From assembly GCF_018638295.1 (NCBI RefSeq), contig NZ_JABTTS010000002.1, forward strand, positions 248,001 to 312,000: DNA of 64,000 nucleotides, in the 5' to 3' direction. The notes under the pieces are model-generated. The model was not told the DNA's origin and ran no database searches. It worked only from the letters and a program-made list of their open reading frames with translations. The position numbers and the translations under genes are program-made. The stretch comes from Streptomyces sp. CHD11 (GTDB lineage: Bacteria; Actinomycetota; Actinomycetes; Streptomycetales; Streptomycetaceae). Positions 32,245-43,135 of the stretch are shown piece after piece; the stretch's first letter is position 1, and the number at the start of each line of letters is the position of its first letter.

Positions 32245-32718
32245 TCAGTGCAGGCAGAACTCGTTGCCTTCCGGGTCGGTCATCACGGTCCACCCCCCGG
32301 CAGGCTCCTCCACCCGCCGCAGCACACGTGCCCCGATACCCTCCAGCCGCCGGAGTTCCTCCTCACGGCGCCCCGCACCGGGATGCAGATCGAGGTGCAG
32401 CCGGTTCTTGACGGTCTTGGGCTCGGGGACCCGCTGGAACAGCAGCCGCCGCCCGAGGCCGGTGCCGCTCTCCTCGTCGTAGGGGTCGTCCGGGTGCCGT
32501 ACCGCCGCCAGGTCGCGCCAGGCCCGGCGGTCGTGGGATTCCACGACGAGCTCGGCCGGCACGGCTCCCGCGCCGAGCAGCTTCCCGATGAGGGCGCTGT
32601 TGTCCTCGACCACGTACCGCAGGGCGGAGGCCCAGAAGTCGGCCTGCCTGTGCGGGTCGGCCGCGTCGATGACGACCTTCCAGTGCACGGGCGCGGCCGG
32701 AGTCGGTGTCTGCGTCAT
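32245..32718 (-). CDS. VOC-superfamily (glyoxalase-like) protein
   Basis: 157-residue protein with two beta-alpha-beta-beta-beta modules. HWKVVIDAADPHRQADFWASAL opens in the usual way near residue 12, KNRLHLDLHPG lies in the middle and VMTDPEGNEFCLH closes the fold. This end motif is typical of the Glyoxalase_6 group. Metal ligands and substrate are unclear, so it could be an antibiotic-resistance-like or detoxification protein. The ATG at 32718 has no ribosome-binding site, but a TATAAC hexamer lies seven bases upstream, suggesting a leaderless message. It ends tail to tail with the TPR gene. Confidence 0.8.
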   Translation of the reverse strand: MTQTPTPAAPVHWKVVIDAADPHRQADFWASALRYVVEDNSALIGKLLGAGAVPAELVVESHDRRAWRDLAAVRHPDDPYDEESGTGLGRRLLFQRVPEPKTVKNRLHLDLHPGAGRREEELRRLEGIGARVLRRVEEPAGGWTVMTDPEGNEFCLH

Positions 32719-32768
32719 GCGACCAGTTATAGGGCCTGGCGCTGACATCGACGCTGCTGCCGTCGCGT

Positions 32769-33767
32769 CTACGGCCGAACCTCCACCGCGTCCGGCTGCG
32801 CGGCGGCGGGCCCGTCCGCCGGGCCGTGTGCCGCCCGCCCCGCCCGTTCCGCCCGTTCCGCGGCGAGCGTGCGGGCGGTCCGGCGGGCGGTGCGCAGCGC
32901 GTCCCAGGTGAGCAGGGCGAGCGCCAGCCAGACCAGCGCGAAACCGGCCCAGCGCTCGGGTGGCATGGCCTCCTTGAAGTAGAGGACGCCGAGCAGGAAC
33001 TGGAGGACCGGTGTCATGTACTGCAGCAGCCCCATCGTGGACAGGGGCACCCGTATGGCGGCCGCGCCGAAGCACGCCAGGGGGAGCGCGGTGACGACGC
33101 CGGCGGCGACGAGCAGCAGCGCGTGTCCCGTCCCCTCCACGCCGAAGGTGCCGTCGCCGCGGGTGGTCAGCCACACCAGATACGCGAGCGCGGGCAGGAA
33201 CTGGATCGCGCTCTCGGCCGCCAGGGACTCGACGCCGCCGAGGTTGACCTTCTTCTTCACCAGCCCGTAGGTGGCGAAGGAGAGGGCGAGGCAGAGCGAG
33301 ATCCACGGGGGCTGGCCGTAGCCGACGGTGAGGACGACCACCGCTGCGGCGCCGACCCCGACCGCCGTCCACTGTGCGGGCCGCAGCCGCTCCTTCAGCA
33401 GCAGCACGCCCATCGCGATGGTGACCAGCGGGTTGATGAAGTAGCCGAGGGATGCCTCGACGACGTGCCCGGAGTTGACCGCCCAGATGTAGACGCCCCA
33501 GTTCACGGTGATGACCGCCGAGGCGACCGTGACCAGCACCAGCCTGCGTGGCTGCCGCAGCAGCTCACCGAGCCAGGCCCAGCGGCGTACCAGGAGCAGT
33601 GCGGCGGCCACGAAGAACAGCGCCCAGACCATCCGGTGGGCCAGGATCTCCACCGCTCCCGCGGGCTTGAGCAGCGGCCAGAACAGGGGCACGAGCCCCC
33701 ACATGCCGTACGCCGCGAAGCCGTTCAACAGTCCTGTGCGCCGCTCTGCGGCCGGCTTCCCGGTCAC
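32769..33767 (-). CDS. rarD: RarD-type EamA/DMT family permease
   Basis: Drug/metabolite transporter superfamily protein of 332 residues with about ten hydrophobic segments. Family landmarks are GFAAYGMWGLVPLFWPLL near 14-31, AHRMVWALFF, NWGVYIWAVNSGHVVEASLG and GLLQYMTPVLQFLLGVL. RarD proteins are linked to chloramphenicol sensitivity, but the substrate is unknown. The start is GTG 33767 because a GGAGGA site lies five bases upstream. The Arg/Ala-rich C-terminal tail of about 45 residues is unusual but hydrophilic and probably cytoplasmic. Confidence 0.9.
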   Translation of the reverse strand: MTGKPAAERRTGLLNGFAAYGMWGLVPLFWPLLKPAGAVEILAHRMVWALFFVAAALLLVRRWAWLGELLRQPRRLVLVTVASAVITVNWGVYIWAVNSGHVVEASLGYFINPLVTIAMGVLLLKERLRPAQWTAVGVGAAAVVVLTVGYGQPPWISLCLALSFATYGLVKKKVNLGGVESLAAESAIQFLPALAYLVWLTTRGDGTFGVEGTGHALLLVAAGVVTALPLACFGAAAIRVPLSTMGLLQYMTPVLQFLLGVLYFKEAMPPERWAGFALVWLALALLTWDALRTARRTARTLAAERAERAGRAAHGPADGPAAAQPDAVEVRP

Positions 33768-33938
33768 GGGTCCTCCTTCGTGCCTGACACGTGCCCTGTC
33801 TCCCGCGGCGCTCGCCGAACGCGCGCGGCGTACGCCGACGACGGTAACGCCGGACACCCCCGCGTGTCATGCCCGTATCGGCATACGGTCATGACACACG
33901 GGGGTGTCCGGGGGGCCCGGGGCCCGACGGCGCCCGGG

Positions 33939-34793
<855 letters not shown>

Positions 34794-34930
34794 GATGCGG
34801 GACTCCTGAGTGCGGGTGGGGTGGCTGCGCGGGGTCGCGTTCCACACTAACCGTAGGCCATGCGCTAACTTTTGGAAAGCGATAGAGGGGTGCGCGCCCA
34901 GGACGACCGGGTTCGGTCGCGGACGCGGCG

Positions 34931-34979
34931 CACGGGGCAGGGCCCCGGCATCCTCGGGATGCCGGGGCCCTCCCCCGTG
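34931..34979 (-). terminator. terminator after korB
   Basis: A 14-bp perfect stem (34940-34953 with 34957-34970, three-base loop) extends outward by a second paired block (CACGGGG/CCCCGTG). It lies 21 bases beyond the korB stop. Confidence 0.8.
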
Positions 34980-34999
34980 CGGTCGCGGTTCCGTGCGGC

Positions 35000-36050
<1,051 letters not shown>

Positions 36051-36058
<8 letters not shown>

Positions 36059-37982
36059 CGATGGCCTCCTTCAGCGCCGTGGCGAGCTGCTCCGCCTTGA
36101 ACGGCATACCGTTGACCTGGTTGTACGACTCCGCGTCGACCAGGTACTTCGCCCGGATGAGGGTGGCGAGCTGCCCCAGGTTCATCTCCGGGACCACCAC
36201 CCGGTCGTACTGCCCGAGAATCGGGCCGAGGTTCTGCGGGAGGGGGTTGAGGTGCCGCAGATGCGCCTGGGCGATGGACTCCCCGGCGTTCCGCAGCCGC
36301 CGCACGGCCGCCGTGATCGGTCCGTACGTCGAACCCCAGCCGAGCACCAGCACCCGCGCGGCGCCGTCCGGGTCGTCGACCTCCACGTCGGGTACGTCGA
36401 TGCCGTCGATCTTGGCCTGCCGGGTGCGGACCATGAAGTCGTGGTTGGCCGGGTCGTAGGAGATGTTGCCCGTGCCGTCCTGCTTCTCGATGCCGCCGAT
36501 CCGGTGTTCCAGACCCGGCGTGCCCGGGACCGCCCACGGGCGCGCCAGGGTCCGGGGATCGCGCTTGTACGGCCAGAACACCTCCGCACCGTCGTCCAGG
36601 GTGTGGTTCGGGCCCTGGGCGAACTGCACCCTCAGGTCGGGCAGCTCCTCCAGGTCGGGGATCCGCCACGGCTCCGATCCGTTGGCCAGATACCCGTCGG
36701 ACAGCAGGAACACCGGGGTGCGGTAGGCCAGCGCGATCCGGGCCGCCTCCAGGGCGGCGTCGAAGCAGTCGGCCGGGGTGCGCGGGGCGACGACCGGGAC
36801 CGGCGCCTCGCCGTTGCGCCCGTACATCGCCTGCAGCAGGTCCGCCTGCTCCGTCTTGGTCGGCAGGCCGGTGGACGGGCCGCCGCGCTGGATGTCCACG
36901 ATCAGCAGCGGCAGCTCCAGGGACACCGCGAGACCGATCGTCTCCGACTTCAGCGCCACACCCGGACCGGACGTCGTCGTCACCGCGAGCGACCCCCCGA
37001 AGGCCGCACCCAGCGCCGCCCCGATCCCGGCGATCTCGTCCTCCGCCTGGAAGGTCCGCACACCGAAGTTCTTGTGCCGGCTCAGCTCGTGCAGGATGTC
37101 GGAGGCCGGGGTGATCGGATACGAGCCCAGGAACAGCGGCAGGTCCGCCTGCCGGGACGCGGCGACCAATCCGTAGGACAGGGCCAGGTTGCCCGAGATG
37201 TTGCGGTAGACACCGGCCGGGAACGCCTTCGCCGCCGGGGCCACCTCGTAGGAGACCGCGAAGTCCTCGGTGGTCTCGCCGAAGTTCCAGCCCGCACGGT
37301 AGGCCGCGATATTGGCCGCCGCGATGTCGGGCTTCTTCGCGAACTTCGTCCGCAGGAACTTCTCCGTGCCCTCGGTCGGCCGGTGGTACATCCAGCTCAG
37401 CAGACCGAGTGCGAACATGTTCTTGCTGCGCTCGGCCTCCTTACGGGTGAGGTCGAACTCCTTCAGCGCCTCCACGGTCAGCGTGGTCAGCGGAACCGGA
37501 TGCAGGTGGTACCCGTCCAGCGAGCCGTCCTCCAGGGGACTGGTCCCGTAGCCGACCTTCTGCATCGCCCGCTTGGTGAACTCGTCCGTGTTGACGATGA
37601 TCTCCGCGCCGCGCGGCAGATCGCCGACGTTGGCCTTGAGCGCGGCCGGGTTCATCGCCACCAGCACGTTGGGGGCGTCGCCGGGCGTGAGGATGTCGTG
37701 GTCGGCGAAATGGAGCTGGAAGGACGAGACGCCCGGCAGGGTGCCGGCAGGGGCGCGGATCTCGGCCGGAAAGTTCGGCAGGGTGGAAAGATCATTGCCG
37801 AAGGACGCGGTCTCGGAGGTGAAACGGTCACCGGTGAGCTGCATCCCGTCACCCGAGTCCCCCGCGAACCTGATGATCACTCGGTCGAGGCGGCGGACGT
37901 CCTTCGCACCCGCCGCATTGCGCTGCTCTCCTACGACTGCTCCGTCGGCCTGCTCCGCAGTGCTGCTGACCTGACTGGTCAC
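36051..37982 (-). CDS. korA: 2-oxoacid:ferredoxin oxidoreductase alpha subunit (gamma-alpha fusion)
   Basis: 643-residue fusion. The N-terminal gamma domain has RVIIRFAGDSGDGMQLTGDR near 35-54, and the alpha domain begins near residue 240. The segment SYPITPASDILHELS and the motif GGPSTGLPTKTEQADL mark the substrate and CoA region. This is the two-subunit KorAB architecture known from Mycobacterium. GTG 37982 is chosen for its GGAGG site nine bases upstream. About 30 poorly conserved residues precede the gamma domain. Confidence 0.93.
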
Positions 37983-38145
37983 TGAACTGGACCTCCTCGA
38001 GGCGGCTGTCCGGGACGGCCTTCCCGCAGGCCTTCCCCGCATAAACCCTACGTCCGTAAGGGTCGCCTTCCTTGGGTCATTCGCATGTTGGACACGACTT
38101 CGAGACGTCCTCGAGCCCGCGGCGGGACACCGCTCGAGGGGAGTT

Positions 38146-38817
38146 CTAGGAGTTGAGATAGGTGAGGACGGCCAGCACCCGCCGGTGGTCGCCGTCGCTC
38201 GGGGACAGCCCCAGCTTCAGGAAGATGTTGCTGACGTGCTTCTCCACGGCGCCGTCGCTGACCACCAGCTGCCTCGCGACCGCCGAGTTCGTCCGCCCCT
38301 CGGCCATCAGGCCCAGCACCTCCCGCTCGCGCGGGGTGAGCCCCGCGAGCACGTCCTGCTTGCGGCTGCGGCCCAGCAGCTGCGCGACGACCTCCGGGTC
38401 CAGTGCCGTGCCACCCTCGGCCACCCGCACCACCGCGTCCACGAACTCGCGTACCTCGGCCACCCGGTCCTTCAGCAGATAGCCGACGCCCCGGCTGGAA
38501 CCGGCCAGCAGCTCCGTGGCGTAGCGCTCCTCCACGTACTGCGACAGCACCAGCACCCCGACCCCCGGATGCGACTTGCGCAGTTGCACCGCGGCCCGCA
38601 CTCCCTCGTCCGTGTGCGTCGGCGGCATCCGTACGTCCGCCACCACCACGTCCGGGAGCATGTTCCGCCCGTCCAGCTCGGCGATGGTCTTGATCAGCGC
38701 CTCTCCGTCACCGACACCGGCCACGACGTCGTGTCCCCGGTCGGTCAGCAGCCGCGTCAGACCCTCCCGCAGCAGCACCGAATCCTCGGCGATGACCACC
38801 CGCACCCTGTCCTCCAC
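38146..38817 (-). CDS. NarL/LuxR-family response regulator
   Basis: 223-residue two-component regulator. The receiver domain has the acidic pair in IAEDS (9-13), phospho-acceptor Asp61 (VVADVRMPP) and the conserved Lys116 (GYLLKDRV). A LuxR-type helix-turn-helix follows at about 158-205 ([20 protein letters not shown]). The GTG at 38817 is the preferred start; GTG 38805, with a GGAGGA site, is possible. It lies downstream of two sensor kinases on the same strand and next to korA, and may control korAB or the divergent nuo2 operon. Confidence 0.9.
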   Translation of the reverse strand: MEDRVRVVIAEDSVLLREGLTRLLTDRGHDVVAGVGDGEALIKTIAELDGRNMLPDVVVADVRMPPTHTDEGVRAAVQLRKSHPGVGVLVLSQYVEERYATELLAGSSRGVGYLLKDRVAEVREFVDAVVRVAEGGTALDPEVVAQLLGRSRKQDVLAGLTPREREVLGLMAEGRTNSAVARQLVVSDGAVEKHVSNIFLKLGLSPSDGDHRRVLAVLTYLNS

Positions 38818-39165
38818 GTCCCTCGGCCCCCACACCCCGCTCCCGGGCCGCCCTCCTGGCGGGCCCGGTCAACAGGTCCAGCATTCCAGCATCCGGCGGG
38901 GGATGGGCCGGGGCGACGCGATCGGGGGTGCCGTCGAGGCACGTCGTCCGTCCGGTGCGTCCCGCCGGTCCCCGTCTCAGTTCCGCATCCGGTCGCCATG
39001 GCCGCCATCCGGCCCGGTCCGGGTCCCGCTCCGGTCCTGGTCCGGGTCCCTCGCGGGTCCCGGTTCCGGTCCCGGTCCGGGGCCGCGTGCGGTTCCGGTT
39101 CCGGTCCTGCGCATCCGCTCCCGGCCCACCGCCCGGCGGTCCCGCTCACGGATCTCGGGGCGCGG
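38818..39165. repeat. gene-free region with CCGGTCC-type low-complexity repeats
   Basis: 348 bases between the response regulator and the first sensor kinase gene. From about 38996 to 39105 the sequence is a run of imperfect hexamers of the GGTCC(C/G)/CGGTTC type. These could form alternative hairpins in the transcript. No gene is credible here. Confidence 0.6.
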
Positions 39166-40530
39166 TCAGCGGGTCCACTCCGCGCGCCACGGCAGCTCGG
39201 CCGTCACCCGGGTCGGGCCGCCGGCCGGCGAGTCCACCACCAGGATTCCGTCCACCGCCTTCAGCCGTTCCGCCAGGCCCGACAGTCCGGAACCCCGGGA
39301 GGTGTCGGCACCGCCCACCCCGTTGTCGACGACCTGGAGCATCAGCCGGTTCTCCGTCCGCCACACCTCCACGGCCGCACCGGTCGCCCGCGAGTGCTTG
39401 CTGACGTTCTGCAGCAGCTCCGAGGCCGTGAAGTAGGCGATGCCCTCGATGGCCGGCGCGGGCCGCTCCGTAAGGTCCACCTCCACCTGCACCGGGACCG
39501 TGCAGCGCGAGGCCACCGAGGACAGCGCCGCGTCCAGACCCCGGTCGGTCAGCACCGCGGGATGGATACCGCGGGCCAGGTCCCGCAGCTCCTGCAGCGC
39601 CGTCTTCACCTCGCCGTGCGCCTCGTCCACCATCTGCGCCGCGACCTGGGGATCCTCCCGCAGCTTCTCCTTCGCGAGCCCCAGATCCATGGCCAGCGCC
39701 ACCAGCCGGGCCTGCGCCCCGTCGTGCAGGTCGCGCTCGATGCGCCGCAGGTCCGCCGCCGCCGTGTCCACCACGACCCCGCGGTCCGACTCCAGCTCCA
39801 CCACCCGCGTCGCCAGCCGGGACGGCCCGAGCAGCCCGTGCACCATCACCCGGTCCACGGTCGTCAGCGCCCGTACGATCCACGGCGTGGCGAGCGTGAC
39901 CAGCAGACCCACCCCCGCCGTCACCGTGATCTCGAACGGGTTGTCCAGATAGATCTGGTGCCGCTCGTCGCCGTACAGCTGTATGCCGTCCTGCCCGGTG
40001 TACATCGGGAAGACCCAGAACCACAGCGGATACGTCAGCAGCGACCAGCCCACCGACCAGAGCGTCACGGTGACGGTGAAGGACAGCACCGCCCACGGCA
40101 ACTGCAGCACCGCGTACAGCAGGGACCGCCAGGAGACGCCGCTCTTGAGCAGGGCCCCCACCCACGCCATGAACCCCCGCCGCCTCACCCGCAGCGGCTC
40201 CGGCTCGCCCACGTCGAGGCCCAGCAGCCCCCGCGCCCGTGCCCGCTCCACCGACCCGAACCCGCGGCAGCCGGCGAGCGCCGCCGCCAGCACCGGGACA
40301 CCCAGGAACGTCACCAGCAGGCCCGCCCCCAGCGACACCATCGTGACCGCGTAGGTGAACAGCAGGATGCTGATCGGCAGGCTCAGCAGCACATAGCCCA
40401 GCTCGCGCCAGGTGCGCCCCTCGACCGGCGCCCGCAGCGCGGCCGGCAGCCGGTGCCGCCGTTCCCCGGCGTTCCCGGGCTGTCCGGGGCGGGTGGGGAG
40501 CCCGTAGCCCTGTCCGTACTCCGTGGCCAT
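39166..40530 (-). CDS. sensor histidine kinase, paralogue 1
   Basis: 454-residue membrane kinase of the HisKA_3 type. The N-terminal sensor region has four hydrophobic segments in a layout like the actinobacterial 'Sensor' domain family. The phospho-accepting His269 lies in RDLHDGAQARL. The ATP-binding domain has FTASELLQNVSKHS and DNGVGGADTSRGSGLSGLAE. ATG 40530 is the start. It is 64% or more alike by eye to the kinase immediately upstream in the His-box and ATPase regions, so the two arose by tandem duplication. Confidence 0.9.
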   Translation of the reverse strand: MATEYGQGYGLPTRPGQPGNAGERRHRLPAALRAPVEGRTWRELGYVLLSLPISILLFTYAVTMVSLGAGLLVTFLGVPVLAAALAGCRGFGSVERARARGLLGLDVGEPEPLRVRRRGFMAWVGALLKSGVSWRSLLYAVLQLPWAVLSFTVTVTLWSVGWSLLTYPLWFWVFPMYTGQDGIQLYGDERHQIYLDNPFEITVTAGVGLLVTLATPWIVRALTTVDRVMVHGLLGPSRLATRVVELESDRGVVVDTAAADLRRIERDLHDGAQARLVALAMDLGLAKEKLREDPQVAAQMVDEAHGEVKTALQELRDLARGIHPAVLTDRGLDAALSSVASRCTVPVQVEVDLTERPAPAIEGIAYFTASELLQNVSKHSRATGAAVEVWRTENRLMLQVVDNGVGGADTSRGSGLSGLAERLKAVDGILVVDSPAGGPTRVTAELPWRAEWTR

Positions 40531-40640
40531 CGGCGTCGTCCTTAGTCTCGTGCGGAGGCTGTGCTGTCGTACCTCCAGACTGCTCCGCCGCAGGTCCGCG
40601 GACCATGGAGTCCGTCGCAGTCTTGGCCGGGGGGTTTTCC

Positions 40641-41897
40641 CTACCTCCGGCCGCGGGCGGACGCCCTCTCGGCCGTCCGCGTCTGCGGGGCGAGGACACC
40701 GGAACGGTCCCGCCACGGCAGCTCCGCCGTCACCGTCGTCGGACCGCCCTCCGGCGAGTCCACGACGAACAGACCGTCCACCGCGCCGAGCCGGTCGGCG
40801 AGGCCCCGCAGACCGGACCCGCCCTGCAGGCTCGCGCCGCCACGCCCGTCGTCCCACACCTGGAGGAACAGCCGGCCCTCCGACCGCCACGCGTCGACCG
40901 AGGCCGACCGGGCCCCGCTGTGCTTGCTGACGTTCTGCAGCAGCTCCGAGACCGTGAAGTAGGCGATGCCCTCGATGGCGGCGGCGGGACGCTCGTCCAG
41001 GTCGGCCGTCACCTTCACCGGCACCGTGCAGCGCGAGGCGACCGACGACAGGGCGGCGTCCAGACCCCGGTCGGTCAGCACCGCGGGATGGATGCCGCGG
41101 GCCAGGTCCCGCAGCTCCTGCAGCGCCAGTTTCACCTCACCGTGCGCCTCCTCGACCATGGTGGCCGCGGCGTCGGGATCCTCCAGCAGCTTCTCCTTGG
41201 CCAGGCCCAGACCCATCGCCAGGTTCACCAGCCGGGCCTGTGCCCCGTCGTGCAGGTCGCGCTCGATGCGCCGCAGGTCCGCCGCCGCCGTATCGACCAC
41301 CACACCCCGGTCGGACTCCAGCTCCGCGATGCGCCGCTCCAGCTCGTCGGAGGGCGACAGCAGGCCGCGCACCATCGCCCGGTCCACGTTCGTCAGGGCG
41401 CGCACCACGAACGGCAGCACCGGCCACAGGACGAACAGCCCGGTCAGTGTGACGGTGAAGGTGAGCACGGCCCACGGCAGCCGTATCAGCTCGTACAGCA
41501 CCGTGCGCCAGCCGACCGGGTCCCTCAGCGCCAGCCACAGCCCGGGCCAGAATCCCCCGGCCCCGTGCGGCAGCGGGCTCGGCTCCTCCACCCGCACCCC
41601 GAGCAGCCTCCTGGCCCGCGCCCGCTCCAGCCTGCCCAGCTGCCGCGCGCCCAGCAGTCCGGCGGCGAGCAGCGGCAGCCCGATCACCGTGACGGTCAGC
41701 CCGGCACCGGTGAACAGCATGGTCACCGTGTAGGTGAAGCCGACCAGCGACACAGGAAGGTTCACCAGGAGATGGGCGATCTCCTTCCAGGTGTGCGCGT
41801 CGTAGGCGAAACGGGCCGGCGGGGGGCGGTCGCCGGGCCCGGCCGGGGCCGCGACCGCTGTCACGTGCGCGCCCTGGGGCGGAAAGGGTTCGGTCAT
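40641..41897 (-). CDS. sensor histidine kinase, paralogue 2
   Basis: 418-residue membrane kinase with the same plan: four hydrophobic segments, His216 in RDLHDGAQARL and the N-box FTVSELLQNVSKHS. The glycine-rich ATP lid is GRGGASLQGGSGLRGLAD. It lacks the extra sensor-loop segment of its neighbour (about 36 residues). The ATG at 41897 appears leaderless because CAGGCT lies seven bases upstream. It is divergent from nuoA2, and both genes share a 240-base upstream region. Confidence 0.9.
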   Translation of the reverse strand: MTEPFPPQGAHVTAVAAPAGPGDRPPPARFAYDAHTWKEIAHLLVNLPVSLVGFTYTVTMLFTGAGLTVTVIGLPLLAAGLLGARQLGRLERARARRLLGVRVEEPSPLPHGAGGFWPGLWLALRDPVGWRTVLYELIRLPWAVLTFTVTLTGLFVLWPVLPFVVRALTNVDRAMVRGLLSPSDELERRIAELESDRGVVVDTAAADLRRIERDLHDGAQARLVNLAMGLGLAKEKLLEDPDAAATMVEEAHGEVKLALQELRDLARGIHPAVLTDRGLDAALSSVASRCTVPVKVTADLDERPAAAIEGIAYFTVSELLQNVSKHSGARSASVDAWRSEGRLFLQVWDDGRGGASLQGGSGLRGLADRLGAVDGLFVVDSPEGGPTTVTAELPWRDRSGVLAPQTRTAERASARGRR

Positions 41898-42000
41898 GCG
41901 CCCAGCCTGCCCGGAGTCGGGGGGCCCGCGCCATGAGGCGGACCGCCCGGACGCACTGAGGAAAACCCCACCCTTGGTATCCCGAGTGGTGACAGGCTGC

Positions 42001-42028
42001 TTACCGCTCCTTTACGAGGGCCTAGACT
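42001..42028 (+). promoter_or_regulatory. candidate promoter of the nuo2 operon
   Basis: TTACCG (42001-42006) and TAGACT (42023-42028) are separated by 16 bases, close to the vegetative consensus. They lie 109 bases before the nuoA2 start, leaving a leader of about 100 bases. Confidence 0.5.
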
Positions 42029-42137
42029 CCCGTGCGTACAGATCGTCGAACCGTGGCGTTCGGCGTTCACCGGCACGGATCACGGGCACGGGACGGACAG
42101 GGGCCCGGGTGCCGATCCGAGGGAGTGAGGGGCGGAC

Positions 42138-42530
42138 GTGCGGGAAACGACCGTCGTCGCGGCGGACTACTTCCAGTCCTACTCGGTCGTCGGACTGCTC
42201 GCCGTCGTCGGCCTGCTGTTCGTCGCCGTCGCCTTCGGAGCGGGACGCCTGCTGCGGCCGGTGGTCCCCACACCCGAGAAGCTCCTGACGTACGAGTGCG
42301 GAGTCGACCCCGTCGGCGAGGGCTGGGCCCACACCCAGGTCCGCTACTACGTCTACGCCTTCCTCTATGTGATCTTCGCCGTCGACTCGATCTTCCTCTT
42401 CCCCTGGGCCACGGTCTTCGCCGCCGACGGCTACGGCGCGACCACCCTCGTGGAGATGTTCATCTTCCTCGGCTTCCTCGCCGTGGGCCTGCTGTACGCA
42501 TACAAGAAGGGCGTCCTGACATGGACGTGA
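42138..42530 (+). CDS. nuoA2: complex I subunit A of second locus
   Basis: 130-residue membrane subunit with three hydrophobic segments. The conserved loop [13 protein letters not shown] lies at about 51-63 and [11 protein letters not shown] at about 79-89. The GTG start at 42138 follows a GGGAGTGAGGGG site. It begins a ten-gene operon that lacks nuoD, nuoE, nuoF and nuoG. Sequence differs markedly from NuoA at 131, so this is an old paralogue rather than a recent duplication. Confidence 0.94.
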   Translation: MRETTVVAADYFQSYSVVGLLAVVGLLFVAVAFGAGRLLRPVVPTPEKLLTYECGVDPVGEGWAHTQVRYYVYAFLYVIFAVDSIFLFPWATVFAADGYGATTLVEMFIFLGFLAVGLLYAYKKGVLTWT

Positions 42531-43135
42531 ACCCTGCCGCCTCCGAACCGGTTCTCCTCCCGGAGCCGAAACGGCTCGGCGCGCTCTCCCGGCTGGCGCC
42601 CGAACCGATGAAGGTCGTCCTGAACTGGGGCCGCCGCTACTCGCTCTGGGTCTTCAACTTCGGCCTGGCCTGCTGCGCGATCGAGTTCATCGCCGCGTCG
42701 ATGGCCCGGCACGACTTCATCCGCCTCGGTGTCATCCCCTTCGCACCGGGACCGCGTCAGGCCGACCTGATGGTCGTCTCCGGCACGGTCACCGACAAGA
42801 TGGCGCCCGCGGTGAAGCGGCTGTACGAGCAGATGCCCGAGCCGAAGTACGTCATCTCCTTCGGAGCCTGCAGCAACTGCGGCGGGCCGTACTGGGACTC
42901 CTACTCCGTCACCAAGGGCGTCGACCAGATCATCCCGGTCGACGTCTACGTCCCCGGCTGCCCGCCCCGGCCCGAGGCGCTGCTCCAGGGGATCCTGAAA
43001 CTCCAGGAGAAGATCGCGCGCGAGTCCCTCGGGGAGCGGTACGGATCCGCCGGCGGGCGGCCTTCGGCGGCGGCGCTGCGGAGCGGGCTGGTCCGGCCGC
43101 CGGCGCCCGCGGCCGGTGAGGGGGAGGACCGGTGA
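42521..43135 (+). CDS. nuoB2: complex I subunit B of second locus
   Basis: 204-residue subunit that keeps all ligands for cluster N2: Cys51-Cys52 (GLACCAIEF), Cys117 (FGACSNCGG) and Cys147 ([10 protein letters not shown]). [10 protein letters not shown] is closer to the form seen in the wider complex I/hydrogenase family than the MGVCASSGG of NuoB1. The N-terminus is 14 residues longer than NuoB1. The ATG overlaps the nuoA2 end by ten bases and its stop overlaps the nuoC2 GTG. An intact cluster argues that the complex is redox-active. Confidence 0.94.
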   Translation: MDVNPAASEPVLLPEPKRLGALSRLAPEPMKVVLNWGRRYSLWVFNFGLACCAIEFIAASMARHDFIRLGVIPFAPGPRQADLMVVSGTVTDKMAPAVKRLYEQMPEPKYVISFGACSNCGGPYWDSYSVTKGVDQIIPVDVYVPGCPPRPEALLQGILKLQEKIARESLGERYGSAGGRPSAAALRSGLVRPPAPAAGEGEDR

